Made by a program: the position numbers and the translations under genes. The notes below the pieces were generated by a model. It worked only from the letters and a program-made list of their open reading frames with translations. It made no database searches and had not been told where the DNA came from. A stretch of 39,918 nucleotides of DNA from Ilyobacter polytropus (GTDB lineage: Bacteria > Fusobacteriota > Fusobacteriia > Fusobacteriales > Fusobacteriaceae). Positions 25,800-34,181 of this stretch are shown one piece after another (the stretch's first letter is position 1; each line of letters begins with the position of its first letter). Where the stretch lies: assembly GCA_003246855.1 (NCBI GenBank), contig QKCP01000136.1, forward strand, positions 1-39,918, written 5' to 3'.

Positions 25800-25825
25800 C
25801 AGGGTATGATAATCTTCGTACCCTG
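25800..25825 (+). promoter_or_regulatory. Intercistronic stem-loop between dctP-3 and dctQ-3
   Basis: CAGGGTA (25800-25806) and TACCCTG (25819-25825) form a 7-bp stem with a 12-base loop and no T-run. It occupies the same position as the hairpin in the TRAP 1 operon. Confidence 0.5.
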
Positions 25826-25855
25826 ATTTGAAAATACGAGAAAGAAGGGTTTTTT

Positions 25856-26368
25856 ATGAAGTATTTTATAAAAAAAATAGACGATAAGTTTGAAGAGTAT
25901 ATGACGGCGTTTTTATTGGCTGTAATGTGTTTTCTTATTTTTTTTCAGGTTGTATCTAGGTTTTTGTTGAATGCGCCGCTAGCGTGGTCTGAAGAAACCG
26001 CTAGATACATATTTATATGGATAATTTATTTTTCTGCTTCGCTGGCAGTAAAGAAAAGAGAGCATATAAGAGTTGAAGTTGGACTGATGTTATTGAAAGG
26101 TAAGGCTAGAAAAATAGCTGAACTTATTTCGGATATCTTGTTTCTGGTGTTTGCATGTTTTTTAACAAAGGACGGTCTATTTTTGGCGGGGAAACTTGCA
26201 GAACATAGACAATATTCTCCGGCGGTTGGCTACCCTATGCATGTTGTATATATGGTGATACCTCTGGCTTACGGCATGATAATCTTTAGGCTTTTTCAAA
26301 ATATATCAAAAGATATCAGAAGTCTGCTTACTGAAAAAGGCGAAAAAGTTAGGGGTGAGATTCTATGA
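25856..26368 (+). CDS. dctQ: TRAP transporter 3, DctQ
   Basis: 170 residues; ATG 25856 after AGAAGGG. DctQ signature FLLNAPLAWSEETARYIFIW and KKREHIRVEVGL, four hydrophobic segments. The stop overlaps the dctM start (ATGA), showing translational coupling. Confidence 0.9.
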   Translation: MKYFIKKIDDKFEEYMTAFLLAVMCFLIFFQVVSRFLLNAPLAWSEETARYIFIWIIYFSASLAVKKREHIRVEVGLMLLKGKARKIAELISDILFLVFACFLTKDGLFLAGKLAEHRQYSPAVGYPMHVVYMVIPLAYGMIIFRLFQNISKDIRSLLTEKGEKVRGEIL

Positions 26369-27645
26369 GTGTGACTTTGATATTATTCGGCAGCTTGTCG
26401 GCATTTTTGGTTATGGGGGTTCCTATTGCGATTGCTTTGGGATTTGCCTCGCTGTTGGGACTAATGGCGAGCGGGGTACCTACTGTATATCTGGCGCAGG
26501 GGTCTATTATATCGGTTGATTCTTTTCCGCTTATGGCCGTTCCTTTTTTTATACTCGCCGGGAATCTTATGGAAACCGGAGGACTCTCTAAAAGGTTGGT
26601 AAAAGTTGCCAATGTAATGATGGGAACTTATACGGGAGGGCTTGCAACTGTAACTGTGATTGCTTGTGCTTTTTTTGCTGCCATATCCGGGTCTGGTCCT
26701 GCAACTGTTGCAGCTATAGGGAGCATTATGATACCTGCTATGATAAAGAATGGGTATAGCAAAGAATTCTCTTCGGCTGTAGCGGCATCCGGGGGAGCAT
26801 TGGGAATACTTATCCCTCCTAGTATAGTGATGGTGGTTTACGGGGTTGTGGGGAATGTGTCGGTCGGGGATCTTTTTATAGCTGGAATAATGCCGGGAAT
26901 GCTTATATCCTGCGTTTTGATTTTGACGGGTTATATAATTTCTAAGAAAAAAGGCTATAAGGGTACTGGGGAAAAATTCGACACTAAAGAGTTTGGGAAA
27001 GCCATCAAGGATGCATTTTGGGCACTTTTAGCACCTGTGATTATATTGGGTGGAATTTATGGCGGAGTATTTACTCCTACTGAGGCGGCTGTTGTAGCTG
27101 TTGTTTACGGTGCTTTTGTGGGAAGCTTCATCTATAAAGAGTTAAAAGGTGAACAATTTTATGACGCGCTGACTAAAACGGCTGTTACTGTAGGGACTGT
27201 CATGATAATAATAGGGGTCGCCACGACTTTTGGTAGGCTTCTGACCATGTATCAGATACCGCATAAAATGGCGATTTTCCTGTCTGGATTATCTGATAAT
27301 AAGTTTTTGATACTTATGTTGATAAATCTGTTTTTGCTTTTTATAGGTATGTTTATGGAAACACTCGCCACTATTATAATACTCACGCCGCTACTTTTAC
27401 CTGTGGTAACGCGTTTGGGGATAGACCCTATACATTTTGGGATACTTCTTGTGGTGAATTCTGAGATAGGATTTTTGACACCGCCGCTTGGGGTAAATTT
27501 ATTTGTGGCCAGCAAGATCTCGAAAATATCTCTGGAGCGTGTAACCAAGGGGATAATTCCGTTTATAGTAGCTTTGCTGTTGGCTATAACGCTTCTTACA
27601 TTTGTTCCTGAAATATCTACATTCTTGCCAAATTTGTTAAAGTAA
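26365..27645 (+). CDS. dctM: TRAP transporter 3, DctM
   Basis: 426 residues; ATG 26365 inside the dctQ stop, ribosome site AGGGGTGAG. Permease signatures: FPLMAVPFFILAGNLMETGG, ISGSGPATVAAIGSIMIP, GGALGILIPPSIVMVVYG and NSEIGFLTPPLGVNLFVAS. It ends the TRAP 3 operon before a strong terminator. Confidence 0.92.
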   Translation: MSVTLILFGSLSAFLVMGVPIAIALGFASLLGLMASGVPTVYLAQGSIISVDSFPLMAVPFFILAGNLMETGGLSKRLVKVANVMMGTYTGGLATVTVIACAFFAAISGSGPATVAAIGSIMIPAMIKNGYSKEFSSAVAASGGALGILIPPSIVMVVYGVVGNVSVGDLFIAGIMPGMLISCVLILTGYIISKKKGYKGTGEKFDTKEFGKAIKDAFWALLAPVIILGGIYGGVFTPTEAAVVAVVYGAFVGSFIYKELKGEQFYDALTKTAVTVGTVMIIIGVATTFGRLLTMYQIPHKMAIFLSGLSDNKFLILMLINLFLLFIGMFMETLATIIILTPLLLPVVTRLGIDPIHFGILLVVNSEIGFLTPPLGVNLFVASKISKISLERVTKGIIPFIVALLLAITLLTFVPEISTFLPNLLK

Positions 27646-27683
27646 ATAAAGGGTGTAGGTTGCTAGAGGCCGAATCTGCATAT

Positions 27684-27709
27684 AAAAAAAGCCTATCCAG
27701 GCTTTTTTT
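27684..27709 (+). terminator. Rho-independent terminator after dctM-3
   Basis: Stem AAAAAAAGCCT / AGGCTTTTTTT (27684-27694 with 27699-27709) around ATCC, ending in a T-run. The rest of 27646-28012 contains the next promoter and a second, weaker A-run / T-run pairing near 27875-27911; no gene is seen. Confidence 0.9.
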
Positions 27710-27932
27710 TATTTTTATGCTGTTTTGTTTGAGTAGTGCTAGTTTTGGTTTGGAAATTTTGTTTCGGCCAGCTTGTGGGATTGTGGGTTTATACACTCTT
27801 TGTGGCTAAAATGTGTAGAACAGATTTTAGATTTGGACGAGCAATTTCTGTCCGAAGAGAGTTGAGAAACCCTTGAAAAAAAGCCATTTATGGTTGCAGT
27901 GGTTCTTTTTTTATTTATTTTGGATAAAAAAG

Positions 27933-27987
27933 TTGACAAAAAGAAGCGAAGTGAGTATACTTAACTCAAGATAGTTGTTGGACAACT
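27933..27987 (+). promoter_or_regulatory. Promoter and palindromic operator of the dehydratase/gntP operon
   Basis: TTGACA (27933-27938), 17 bases, TATACT (27956-27961), then AGTTGT-TGG-ACAACT (27973-27987), 11 bases after the -10. Identical boxes and almost identical spacing to the TRAP 3 promoter. Confidence 0.87.
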
Positions 27988-28012
27988 TTTGTAAAATATT
28001 AGGAGGTTTGTT

Positions 28013-29731
28013 ATGTTGGTAAGTCAAAAATTAAGAAAAAAGGCTCCAGAAATGGATCCATTGAGAATCGGGATGGGGTGGTCGATAGAAGACTTGAGTA
28101 AACCCCAAATAATAGTCGAGAGTACCTACGGGGACAGCCACCCTGGTAGTGCACATCTTGATAAACTTGTAGAAGCTATCTCTAAAGAAATCGATGAAAA
28201 TCAAGGAAAAGCAGCTAAGTTTTTTGCAACTGATATTTGCGACGGTCAGGCTCAGGGTCACGACGGGATGAACTATTCCCTTGCATCAAGAGAGTTCATA
28301 GCTAATATGATTGAAATTCAGGTCGGGGCAACACCTTATGATGCCGGAGTTTTTGTCTGCAGCTGCGACAAGGGAGTACCTGCACACTTAAAAGCCATAG
28401 CAAGGCTTGATATGCCGTCAATTGTTATGCCTGGAGGGATTATGGCTGCTGGTCCGGATATGCTTACTTTAGAACAGCTTGGAGCATACAGTGCGAGGTA
28501 TGAAAGAGGGGAGATTACAGAAAAGGAGTTTGATTTTGCAAAACACAATGCATGTCCATCCTGCGGTGCCTGTTCTTTTATGGGGACAGCTTCTACGATG
28601 CAGGTAATGGCAGAGGCGCTTGGCCTCACACTCCCAGGGGCTGCACTTATGCCCGCAACAGTTGGGGAGCTGGTCGACATGGCAAGAAAAACAGGTGAAA
28701 GAGCCGTAGAGCTTGCCAAAGAAGAATTGAAGCCATCTAGAATATTGACTAAAGAAGCGTTTGAAAACGCCATAATGGTACATGCAGCCATAGCTGGTTC
28801 GAGCAATACCATGCTCCATATTCCTGCCATAGCATACGAACTTGGACTGGATTTAGATGGACAGATATTTGATGAAATACACAGGAAAACGCCATATCTG
28901 TTAAATATAAGGCCTAGCGGATTTTATCCTGGGGAGTATTTCTGGTATGCGGGTGGGGTTCCGGCGATAATGGAAGAGATAAGAGATTACCTACATTTAG
29001 ACGTGATGACTGTGACTGGGAAAACCTTGGGTGAAAACTTAGAAGATCTTAAGAAAAGTGGTTTTTACGACAGGTGTTCAAAATACTTGGAAGATAGAGG
29101 GGTTAAGAAGAATGATGTTATAAGACCGGTTTCAGACCCTATACAAAGCGAGGGTGCAATGGCAATATTGAAAGGGAACTTAGCGCCTGAAGGAGCAGTT
29201 ATCAAGCATTCGGCGATTGCAGAAGAGATGAAAAAAGTAGTCTTAAAAGCAGTACCTTTCGACTCTGAAGAAGAGGCTTTGGAGGCTGTTATAAAAAGGG
29301 ATATAAACCCCGGGGATGCAGTCATCATAAGATATGAAGGACCTAAAGGTAGCGGAATGCCAGAAATGTTCTATACCACAGAAGCGATAGCTTCCGATCC
29401 TGAGCTTATCTCTACGGTTGCTCTCATAACGGATGGAAGATTTTCCGGGGCTACCAGAGGACCTGCAATAGGGCATGTATCTCCTGAAGCATCCCAAGGA
29501 GGGAACATAGCACTTATAGAAAAAGGGGATCTTATAGAAATAAATGTAGAAAAGAGAGCAATAAACATTGTAGGGATAAATGGTGAGAAAAAAAGCCATG
29601 AGGAAATAGAAGAGGTTTTAAATGGTAGAAGAGAAAACTGGATACAACCAAAACCAAAGTATACTAAAGGGACACTTGGGATCTATACAAAGTTAGCAGT
29701 TTCGCCTATGAAGGGTGGATATATAGAATAA
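28013..29731 (+). CDS. IlvD/Edd-family dehydratase, probable sugar-acid (aldonate) dehydratase
   Basis: 572 residues; ATG after TAGGAGG. The family holds dihydroxyacid, phosphogluconate and sugar-acid dehydratases with an iron-sulfur cluster; likely ligands here are Cys76 (DICDG), Cys118 (CSCDKG) and Cys187 in CPSCGACSFMGTASTM. The C-terminal ITDGRFSGATRGPAIGHVSPEA is typical. The loop reads GVFVCSCDKGVPAHLK where IlvD has CDKITPG, so I do not think it is the branched-chain enzyme. Context supports an aldonate substrate: TRAP 3 under the same operator, a GntP permease downstream, and KDG kinase and KDPG aldolase nearby. It would convert gluconate, galactonate or a similar aldonate to its 2-keto-3-deoxy acid. 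Confidence 0.8.
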   Translation: MLVSQKLRKKAPEMDPLRIGMGWSIEDLSKPQIIVESTYGDSHPGSAHLDKLVEAISKEIDENQGKAAKFFATDICDGQAQGHDGMNYSLASREFIANMIEIQVGATPYDAGVFVCSCDKGVPAHLKAIARLDMPSIVMPGGIMAAGPDMLTLEQLGAYSARYERGEITEKEFDFAKHNACPSCGACSFMGTASTMQVMAEALGLTLPGAALMPATVGELVDMARKTGERAVELAKEELKPSRILTKEAFENAIMVHAAIAGSSNTMLHIPAIAYELGLDLDGQIFDEIHRKTPYLLNIRPSGFYPGEYFWYAGGVPAIMEEIRDYLHLDVMTVTGKTLGENLEDLKKSGFYDRCSKYLEDRGVKKNDVIRPVSDPIQSEGAMAILKGNLAPEGAVIKHSAIAEEMKKVVLKAVPFDSEEEALEAVIKRDINPGDAVIIRYEGPKGSGMPEMFYTTEAIASDPELISTVALITDGRFSGATRGPAIGHVSPEASQGGNIALIEKGDLIEINVEKRAINIVGINGEKKSHEEIEEVLNGRRENWIQPKPKYTKGTLGIYTKLAVSPMKGGYIE

Positions 29732-29759
29732 TTAAAAAATAAAAGGAGGAAAAATAGAA

Positions 29760-31256
29760 ATGGCAAATATAGGAGTAGCAAAAGGTTTTACAGGAGGGAA
29801 CCCTTTGAAAAAACTTTCGTTATTAGGATTTGTAATTCTTTCGGTTATTATGGCACTTAGGAACTTTTTTAACTATGCAGATTATTTTAATGATACGCCT
29901 AAAACAGTTCCGGTAAGCAGCTTAGCTACGATAAGTGTTTTGGCTATAGTTGTTCTGCTTGTTTTGGTTCTATTTTTTAAGATACAGGCTTTCATAGCCC
30001 TGCTATTGACTAGTATGTTTGTTGGGATAGGAACCGGAATGCCTTTAAGCGGTGTAACCCAAAGTATCCAAAATGGAATGGGTGGAACTCTTGGGTTTGT
30101 TGCAACAGTAGTCGGTCTAGGAGCTATCTTCGGTGAAATTTTAGAAGCTTCCGGTGGGGCGCAAGCTCTTTCGCATACACTTCTAAAAAGATTTGGTAAA
30201 GAGAAGGCTTCTTGGGCTCTTGTCATAACCGGATTTTTAGTAGCTATACCAGTATTTTTCGATGTAGGGTTCATAATTTTAGTGCCTATTGTCTACTCGC
30301 TAGCAAAAGAGAGTAAAAAATCGATACTGTTTTATGGGATACCTTTACTAGCTGGACTTGCGGTTACACACACCTTCATACCGCCTACTCCTGGACCGGT
30401 TGCTGTAGCTGATATAGTAGGAGCTGACTTGGGATGGGTTATATTCTTCGGTGCGATAATAGGACTCCCTACGGCAATTTTAGCTGGGCCGGTATTTGGT
30501 AAATATATAGGGGAAAAAATATACCTAGACCCTAGCAAATTTTTAGAAGATGAAAAAGATGAATACGCAGAACTTCCTTCTTTCAAAGCAGTAGCATCAA
30601 TAATAGCTATACCGTTATTTCTGATATTAGCAAATACACTTACAACTACATTAGCTAAAAAAGGTGTAATACCCGGAGGGTTCCTAGTTGACCTATTTAG
30701 TTTCCTGGGGCATCCGTTTTTTGCACTTTCATTAGCCACGCTTATCGCGATATACTTCTTAGGTTTGAAGAGAGGTTTTTCAAAAGATCACATTTTAAAT
30801 TTGAGTACTAAAGCTTTAGGTCCAGCGGGACTTATAATACTTGTAACAGGTGCTGGCGGGGTATTTAAACAGATTCTTATCGACTCTGGGATCGGTAATC
30901 TTCTAGCACAACAGATAGCCGACTCCCCCCTATCTCCGATTGTACTGGCGTTTATCATAGCCGCCATAGTAAGGATAACTCAGGGATCTGCTACTGTTTC
31001 CATGATAACTGCTGCAGGGATATTAGCGCCTGTTATGGAAGCGTTTGATATGTCGGCGCCGCAAAGAGCTCTTATTGTAATCTCAATAGCATCTGGAGCT
31101 ACTATACTTTCACACGTTAACGACAGTGGATTCTGGCTGGTAGGAAAATATTTTGGAATGTCAGAAAAAGATACGTTGAAGTCTTGGACTGTAATGGAAA
31201 GCATTGTTGCACTTTCAGGATTCGGATTCGCTTGGATACTTAGTATGTTTTTCTAA
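29760..31256 (+). CDS. GntP-family gluconate/aldonate permease
   Basis: 498 residues; ATG 29760 after AAAGGAGGAAA, 28 bases beyond the dehydratase. About twelve to fourteen hydrophobic segments. GntP signatures: GLGAIFGEILEASGGAQ near 120, IPVFFDVGFIILVPI near 160, THTFIPPTPGPVAVADI near 203, and RITQGSATVSMITAAG near 405, then HVNDSGFWLVGKYFG near 452. These proton symporters carry gluconate and related acids. An N-terminal extension of about 50 residues precedes the usual start. Cotranscribed with the dehydratase, so it probably imports that enzyme's substrate, in parallel with TRAP 3. Confidence 0.9.
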   Translation: MANIGVAKGFTGGNPLKKLSLLGFVILSVIMALRNFFNYADYFNDTPKTVPVSSLATISVLAIVVLLVLVLFFKIQAFIALLLTSMFVGIGTGMPLSGVTQSIQNGMGGTLGFVATVVGLGAIFGEILEASGGAQALSHTLLKRFGKEKASWALVITGFLVAIPVFFDVGFIILVPIVYSLAKESKKSILFYGIPLLAGLAVTHTFIPPTPGPVAVADIVGADLGWVIFFGAIIGLPTAILAGPVFGKYIGEKIYLDPSKFLEDEKDEYAELPSFKAVASIIAIPLFLILANTLTTTLAKKGVIPGGFLVDLFSFLGHPFFALSLATLIAIYFLGLKRGFSKDHILNLSTKALGPAGLIILVTGAGGVFKQILIDSGIGNLLAQQIADSPLSPIVLAFIIAAIVRITQGSATVSMITAAGILAPVMEAFDMSAPQRALIVISIASGATILSHVNDSGFWLVGKYFGMSEKDTLKSWTVMESIVALSGFGFAWILSMFF

Positions 31257-31314
31257 AAGTTTCGAATTTAGATTACTGTAAAAGATGTATATAAAAATTT
31301 GGTATAAATCGAAG

Positions 31315-31357
31315 CTCCCCAGCTAGTTGGATTAAAACTAGCTGGGGAGTTTTTTTG
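31315..31357 (+). terminator. Rho-independent terminator after gntP
   Basis: Perfect 14-bp stem (31315-31328 with 31336-31349), CTCCCCAGCTAGTT on the left arm, 7-base loop, followed by eight T residues. Confidence 0.94.
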
Positions 31358-31447
31358 GTAGAAAATCATAGGGTAGAGATTTTATGCTGGAAGATATTTT
31401 TAAAGGTATAGTTTTGCTTGAGCTTTAAATTAAGTGGATAATACGTT

Positions 31448-31540
31448 ATGATAAAATTACAGTTGTCCCAAGATAAAGTTATGACTTTAATAGATTTTAA
31501 AGGGAGAAGTATGTCAGAAAATATCAGATCTATTTTTTAA
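31448..31540 (+). CDS. Possible 30-residue peptide
   Basis: An open frame from ATG 31448 (MIKLQLSQDKVMTLIDFKG, then RSMSENIRSIF). It has no ribosome site at its first ATG; an AAGGGAG at about 31499-31505 fits only the internal ATG at 31511, giving nine residues. Gap 31257-31648 holds this and two terminators only. Very uncertain. Confidence 0.12.
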   Translation: MIKLQLSQDKVMTLIDFKGRSMSENIRSIF

Positions 31541-31584
31541 ATAACTAGAGAATTTATTTATAGAAAAAATTTTTAAAAATAGAA

Positions 31585-31616
31585 GATGGCTGCCGGTAAT
31601 CTTGCCGGCAGCCATC
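31585..31616 (-). terminator. Terminator of the minus-strand block
   Basis: Perfect 12-bp stem GATGGCTGCCGG / CCGGCAGCCATC (31585-31596 with 31605-31616), 8-base loop. Read on the minus strand, the T-rich sequence CTATTTTTAAAAATTTTTTC follows. It ends the run from kdgA to the IclR fragment. Confidence 0.85.
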
Positions 31617-31648
31617 CTTTATATCTAACGCATATTTTTTTATTTAAC

Positions 31649-31975
31649 TTACTTGGCAAGTGACAATAAAAAATTTTCTGCATCTTCCCTTGAATACTCT
31701 TTATCGATAGAGCCTTTTGAATGAGAATTCCCTGTTCGGTTTACTCCGTTTTGTAACTTGTTTGAAATTTTATGTAAATTTAAGCCGATCTCATATGTTT
31801 TTAATCTTTGGTCTTTAATTAAAATATACTCTTTTTCAAGCAAAGACTGCAATATATTGTGAGTGGTGCTCTTAGGCAAACCTAGTTGTTTTGCTATTTC
31901 TGTAACAGTCAAGTCTTTTGCAGAATTCGCAATCAATTCTAAAATATTTAAAGCCCTTAAAACCGCTTTATTCAA
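31649..31975 (-). CDS. HTH-only IclR-family protein (truncated regulator)
   Basis: 108 residues; TTG start with GGAGGTG (31984-31990) eight bases before it. Residues 1-75 are an IclR winged helix (AVLRALNILELIA, TVTEIAKQLGLPKSTTHNILQ, TYEIGLNLHKISN). IclR proteins are about 250 residues with a C-terminal effector domain; here it is replaced by some 30 unrelated hydrophilic residues (NRTGNSHSKGS...). No remnant of the missing domain is seen downstream before the terminator, so it is a deletion product, either dead or a ligand-independent DNA-binding protein. It starts 25 bases after the ktrA stop. Confidence 0.7.
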   Translation of the reverse strand: MNKAVLRALNILELIANSAKDLTVTEIAKQLGLPKSTTHNILQSLLEKEYILIKDQRLKTYEIGLNLHKISNKLQNGVNRTGNSHSKGSIDKEYSREDAENFLLSLAK

Positions 31976-32000
31976 GGTACAGTCACCTCCATATTTTATA

Positions 32001-32735
32001 CTAGATACTCATTGCTATATTGTTAAATACAAGGGAACTAGAGCTATGCTGATATTTTGAGGCTTTCTTTTTTGAGTATTCTAAGCTTTCAAGTTCATGT
32101 GATGTTTTTGAGTCTGTTACAATAATGAGTGTATCCCCTTCCAAAATAACAGTGTTGGCTTTTGGGTTAACGTTCAAACTCCCATCCTCTTTTTTTATGC
32201 CTATGATGTTTATGTTATAGGTGTTCCTAACGCCTAACTCTATCAATGATTTGTTTTCAAATATGCTCGGAGCCTTTATTTCTGCTAAAATGAAGTCTTT
32301 TGAAAACCTTAAGTGCTCTATTATATTAGGATCCATGGCGGCAAAAGCAATCCTTTTTCCAACGTACTCTTCCGGATAGATAACTTCATCGGCACCTATT
32401 TTTTCCAAAACTTTACCATGAGATTTTTTTATGGCTTTGCATATAACCTTTTTTATACCCATCTCCTTTAGCATGAGGGTTATCATTATACTTGCCTGAA
32501 CATTTGTTCCCATGCACACGAAAGCTATATCGAAATGCTCGACTCCTAACTGTATCATGGCTTTTTCATCAGTTGCATCCAGTGAAATGGCGTTATCTAC
32601 TATGTCGTTATTTATAGCGCTTTGTACCAGAGTTTCATCTGCATCTATAGCTAAAACTTCTTCTCCTGCTTTAAACAAGGTTTGCGCTATACTTCTGCCA
32701 AACCTACCTAAACCAATTACAAGATACTGCTTCAT
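32001..32735 (-). CDS. ktrA: Potassium uptake regulatory subunit KtrA/TrkA type
   Basis: 244 residues from ATG at 32735, placed by AAGGAGGG (32739-32746); an earlier in-frame ATG at 32759 is unsupported. RCK N-terminal Rossmann domain (VIGLGRFGRSIAQTL, then AIDADETLVQ) binds nucleotide; RCK C-terminal domain covers about 135-215 (LGVRNTYNINIIGIKK, GDTLIIVTD). A hydrophilic tail of 25 residues (SKKKASKYQHSS) is extra. It gates the KtrB channel encoded just upstream, 69 bases away. Confidence 0.9.
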   Translation of the reverse strand: MKQYLVIGLGRFGRSIAQTLFKAGEEVLAIDADETLVQSAINNDIVDNAISLDATDEKAMIQLGVEHFDIAFVCMGTNVQASIMITLMLKEMGIKKVICKAIKKSHGKVLEKIGADEVIYPEEYVGKRIAFAAMDPNIIEHLRFSKDFILAEIKAPSIFENKSLIELGVRNTYNINIIGIKKEDGSLNVNPKANTVILEGDTLIIVTDSKTSHELESLEYSKKKASKYQHSSSSLVFNNIAMSI

Positions 32736-32804
32736 ATTCCCTCCTTGAAGATTGATCATTTCAATATAAACAGTAAACTTTTGTAGTTTTAATCGATAAA
32801 AAAC

Positions 32805-34142
32805 TTAACCTACAAGTATGTTTTCTTTTGGGTACCTGTAAGATTTAACTTTCAGTTTTTCCCCAAATGCAAGTGCAAAGGTAAGCGGGCCAACCCTCCC
32901 TATAAACATGGTGAGTATTATTAGGAATTTCGAAAAACTGTTCAACGAACTGGTTATCCCCATAGAAAGTCCTACCGTACCAAAAGCAGAGATAACTTCA
33001 AAAATGATCTTTTGAAATTCTAGTTTATTTGTTGCGGATATGACTATAGTTATAAAACATATGTATATAAAAGACAGCACCAGAATAGCCATAGACCTAT
33101 TCAAAATCTCCCAGGAGATCCTTCTGTTAGCTACCTGCACATCCTTGTTTCCGAGAATTATTCCGACTACATAAAAAATAATCACTCCAAAAGTTGTAGT
33201 TTTTATCCCGCCACCTGTCGATCCAGGTGAGGCGCCTATAAACATAAGCAGTAGGAATATAAAAATGGTAGCAGGCTCTAATCTATCAATTGGGACAGTA
33301 TTGAATCCTGCCGTTCTTGTAGAGACACTTTGAAAAAAAGCCGCTGTAAGTTTATCTAAGAAATTCAGGTTTTTTATGGTGTATGCATTACCGTATTCTG
33401 TGAACAAAAAGGTTATTGTGCCAAATAAAGTCAGAATAATCGATATGATTATGGCTAATTTTGAGGTGAGATTAAAGGTGTTTTTTTTGGTCTTTATGAA
33501 ATCTAGTGATGAACTGATAACCGCAAAACCTATTCCACCGAATATTATTAGAAAGCTAGTAGTAAGATTAATGGAGTATTGTGATTGAAATCCTTCTAAA
33601 TTATCTGGAAAAAGCGAGAATCCCGCGTTGCAAAATGCTGATACAGAGTGGAAAATCCCAAAATAAAATGCCTTTTTAAAAGGCATATACTTTAAAAAAC
33701 TTATAGTTAAAAAAATTGATCCTGCCATCTCAATAAACAATACAATTTTTATAAGTCTCTTTATAAATTTGAGGACCTGTCCTGTGTTTTCCCAGTTGAC
33801 GTCCTCCTTTAATATTTTCCTCTCGCGATAAGTTATTTTCTTCCCGATTGCTATCATCAAAACAGAAGAAAAAGTCATTATGCCTAGTCCGCCAAGTTGA
33901 ATTAATATAAGTATAACAAGTTTACCAAAGGGACTGAAGGTGCTACCGATATCAACTACAGAAAGGCCGGTGACGGATACCGCAGAAGTAGCAGTAAAAA
34001 GTGCACTTAAAATGCTTACGCCTTTATTAGCATTTGTTGATATAGGAAGGCTAAGCAACACAGTTCCTACTACGATAATAGATAAAAACGATGCTACCAG
34101 TATCCTAGACGGCGGAGTACTTTTAAGAAAATTTTTCCCCAT
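32805..34142 (-). CDS. ktrB: Potassium uptake membrane subunit KtrB/TrkH type
   Basis: 445 residues; ATG at 34142 behind GGAGGAG. Four pore repeats are visible by their filter-like loops: TATSAVSVTGLSVVD near 50, FHSVSAFCNAGFSLFPDN near 157, STRTAGFNTVP near 268, and SAFGTVGLSMGIT near 390. The length is that of KtrB rather than the larger TrkH. Sodium-dependent potassium uptake is expected. Only 39 bases separate it from the IclR regulator gene upstream and no terminator is evident, so it may be read from the kdg promoter. Confidence 0.92.
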   Translation of the reverse strand: MGKNFLKSTPPSRILVASFLSIIVVGTVLLSLPISTNANKGVSILSALFTATSAVSVTGLSVVDIGSTFSPFGKLVILILIQLGGLGIMTFSSVLMIAIGKKITYRERKILKEDVNWENTGQVLKFIKRLIKIVLFIEMAGSIFLTISFLKYMPFKKAFYFGIFHSVSAFCNAGFSLFPDNLEGFQSQYSINLTTSFLIIFGGIGFAVISSSLDFIKTKKNTFNLTSKLAIIISIILTLFGTITFLFTEYGNAYTIKNLNFLDKLTAAFFQSVSTRTAGFNTVPIDRLEPATIFIFLLLMFIGASPGSTGGGIKTTTFGVIIFYVVGIILGNKDVQVANRRISWEILNRSMAILVLSFIYICFITIVISATNKLEFQKIIFEVISAFGTVGLSMGITSSLNSFSKFLIILTMFIGRVGPLTFALAFGEKLKVKSYRYPKENILVG

Positions 34143-34181
34143 AGCTCCTCCAATTATTGTATTAAAACACTTATTAAAAAA

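Noticed and set aside
28336-28830. 164-residue minus-strand open frame within the dehydratase
   Set aside because: Antisense shadow of a well-conserved enzyme gene.
28013-29731. Annotation of the dehydratase as branched-chain ilvD
   Set aside because: No other branched-chain gene is nearby; loop motif and neighbours fit a sugar-acid dehydratase better.
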